Shown in pieces: positions 62,760-64,000 of a stretch of DNA of 64,000 nt. Position 1 is the first letter of the stretch. Each line of letters opens with the position of its first letter. Under the pieces are notes generated by a model. It was given only the letters and a program-made list of their open reading frames with translations. It did not search any database and was not told the origin of the DNA. A program made the translations under genes and the position numbers. The stretch is from assembly GCA_013177795.1 (NCBI GenBank), contig JABLXY010000001.1, forward strand, positions 868,001-932,000. Reading direction: 5' to 3'. Source of the stretch: Syntrophaceae bacterium. Lineage in GTDB: Bacteria > Desulfobacterota > Syntrophia > Syntrophales > UBA2192.

Positions 62760-64000
62760 GAGGCTGTGTCGCAATAGGGAGTAGGGGCTGAGTTCTTTGA
62801 CAAAAAAATATCCGTAACGCACCTCGAAGGATCGCCAACCCCGGCCCGGTGTGCTAGAGTGCTCCGCGAAAGGAGATGCGCTCATGGCCTATCGAACCGG
62901 CGACCGTCTGCAACTGGGGCTGCTGCCCGCCAGCATCGAGGACTACGTGTCCCCCGAGGACCCGGTACGGGCCTACGATGCCTTCGTGGAGGCCTTGGAT
63001 CTGCCGCAACTGGGCATCGAGGTGGACCCCAACCAGGTCGGCAACGCCGCCTACGATCCGCGCGCGATGCTCAAGCTGCTGGTCTACGGCTACTCCTACG
63101 GGGTACGCAGTTCCCGCAAGCTCGAACGGGAGTGCCACCACAACCTGGCCTTTGTGTGGCTGATGGCCGGGCTGAGGCCCGACCACAAGACCATCGCGGA
63201 GTTTAGGCGCAACCACAAGGCGGCCCTCAAGCAGGTGCTCCGGCACTGCGCCCGGCTCTGCATCAAGCTCGACCTAATCGCGGGCAACGTGCTGTTTGTC
63301 GACGGCACAAAGATCCGGGCCAATGCCTCACGCTACCGCAGCCATGACCGGGCCTGGTACGAGAAGAAGCTGGCCGATCTGGATCGGCGCATCGAGCAGC
63401 TGTTGCAGGACTGCGAGGCCATCGACCGCCGGGAGCGGCACATGGACTCGTACGTGGCGATGCGAAAGGACCTTGCCCAGACGAACACGCTCAAGGACCG
63501 GGTCCAGGAGGCCCTGCGGGGCTTCGAGGGAGGCAGCCACCGGCACGTCAACCTCACCGACCCGGACTGCGCCCTGATGAAGAGCGTCCAGGGCAGCCAC
63601 GCGGCCTACAACGTCCAGTTGGTGGTGGATGACAAGCAGGGGCTTCTGCTGCAGGCCGATGCCGTCGAAGAGACCAGTGATGTCAACCAGTTCGCCCGGC
63701 AGATCGAGGCCGCCAACGCGCTGCTGGAGAGTCCCTGCGAGACGGCCTGCGCCGATGCCGGCTATGCCGACACGGCGGAGCTCGAGAAGATCGACCGCCA
63801 GGGGATCCGAGTGATCGTGCCTTCACAGCGGCAGGCGAGGAAAGAGCCGGAAAAGCCGTTCAGCAAAAGCCATTTTGCGTATGACCCAGAGCAAGATGAC
63901 TACAGCTGCCCTGAAGGTCACAGGCTCCGGTATGAATCGACGGAAAAACGCACGGGCAAGCGGCACTACGTGATCACCGACGCGGCCATCTGCCACGCGT
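62760..64000 (+). mobile_element. IS1182-type insertion sequence, copy 2 (runs off the right edge)
   Basis: The left inverted repeat GAGGCTGTGTCGCAA starts at 62760, and the sequence then appears identical to copy 1 at a constant offset of 3382 bp through the window end. It is in the same orientation as copy 1. The left flank is the left half of a CTCTCCC palindrome. The right end is outside the window. Confidence 0.9.
62884..64000 (+). CDS. IS1182-family transposase (copy 2, partial)
   Basis: The first 372 codons of a second transposase gene are seen, starting behind the same AAAGGAG, with Asp140 and Asp291 present. I find no difference from copy 1. The gene continues past the right edge, so the Glu421 region is not visible. 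Confidence 0.93.
   Translation, partial: MAYRTGDRLQLGLLPASIEDYVSPEDPVRAYDAFVEALDLPQLGIEVDPNQVGNAAYDPRAMLKLLVYGYSYGVRSSRKLERECHHNLAFVWLMAGLRPDHKTIAEFRRNHKAALKQVLRHCARLCIKLDLIAGNVLFVDGTKIRANASRYRSHDRAWYEKKLADLDRRIEQLLQDCEAIDRRERHMDSYVAMRKDLAQTNTLKDRVQEALRGFEGGSHRHVNLTDPDCALMKSVQGSHAAYNVQLVVDDKQGLLLQADAVEETSDVNQFARQIEAANALLESPCETACADAGYADTAELEKIDRQGIRVIVPSQRQARKEPEKPFSKSHFAYDPEQDDYSCPEGHRLRYESTEKRTGKRHYVITDAAICHA

Overview
This GC-rich window looks chromosomal and most likely comes from a Desulfobacterota (former Deltaproteobacteria) anaerobe of the Syntrophus type. The evidence is the gene families present: radical 4-hydroxybutyryl-CoA dehydratase homologues, CoA-thioester and ETF beta-oxidation genes under a sigma-54 regulator, a complete-looking type II secretion operon, ExeA-like ATPases, an iron-sulfur flavoprotein, and the intergenic palindromes typical of such genomes. 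No taxonomic marker gene is present, so this is inference.

Region 1 (1-19 kb) is a catabolic island. On the minus strand a five-gene run encodes two 4-hydroxybutyryl-CoA-dehydratase-family flavoproteins with all Fe-S ligands, an SDR dehydrogenase, a thiolase and a small Cys-rich protein. A decayed ISL3 transposase separates it from a plus-strand sigma-54 activator (GAF, PAS, AAA+, Fis HTH). That activator is followed by palindromic operators, a near-consensus -24/-12 promoter, and a small membrane protein plus Na+/solute symporter. Next come a CaiB-type CoA-transferase, EtfB, EtfA, an acyl-CoA dehydrogenase homologue, a fused binding-protein/permease and an M20 amidohydrolase. The CoA-transferase and the dehydrogenase both lack their usual catalytic carboxylate.

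Region 2 (19.7-37 kb) holds a DksA/TraR protein, DUF554, small hypotheticals and a lipoprotein, then the type II secretion operon in the order F-G-H-I-J-K-L-M-N-C-(ExeA-like)-(GspB-like TPR)-D-E.

Region 3 (37-58.8 kb) is housekeeping and envelope: a TolB-like lipoprotein, a Ski2-like helicase, tRNA-Glu, an IclR regulator, phosphoglucomutase, a VWA-OmpA lipoprotein, an Isf-like flavoprotein, a lipid-modification operon (flavin amine oxidase, a DUF1365-cyclopropane synthase fusion, an NTF2-like lipoprotein), a PAS protein, a DUF4382/DUF5666-like lipoprotein, a patatin lipoprotein, an EamA transporter, a CDP-alcohol phosphatidyltransferase, an ExeA-LysM-SPOR protein and a Y-family polymerase.

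Region 4 (58.8-64 kb) is repeat-rich. CTCTCCC/GGGAGAG palindromes frame a DUF559 nuclease-fold gene. Two identical copies of an IS1182-type element and one MITE-like relative sit in these palindromes. Between the IS copies lie a LexA-family repressor, with a GAAC-N4-GTTC operator inside its own promoter, and pgpA.

Two signals are not ordinary gene content: the palindrome/DUF559/IS1182 system at the right end, and arrays of imperfect 7- and 8-nt tandem repeats placed just after stop codons or inside the secretion operon.
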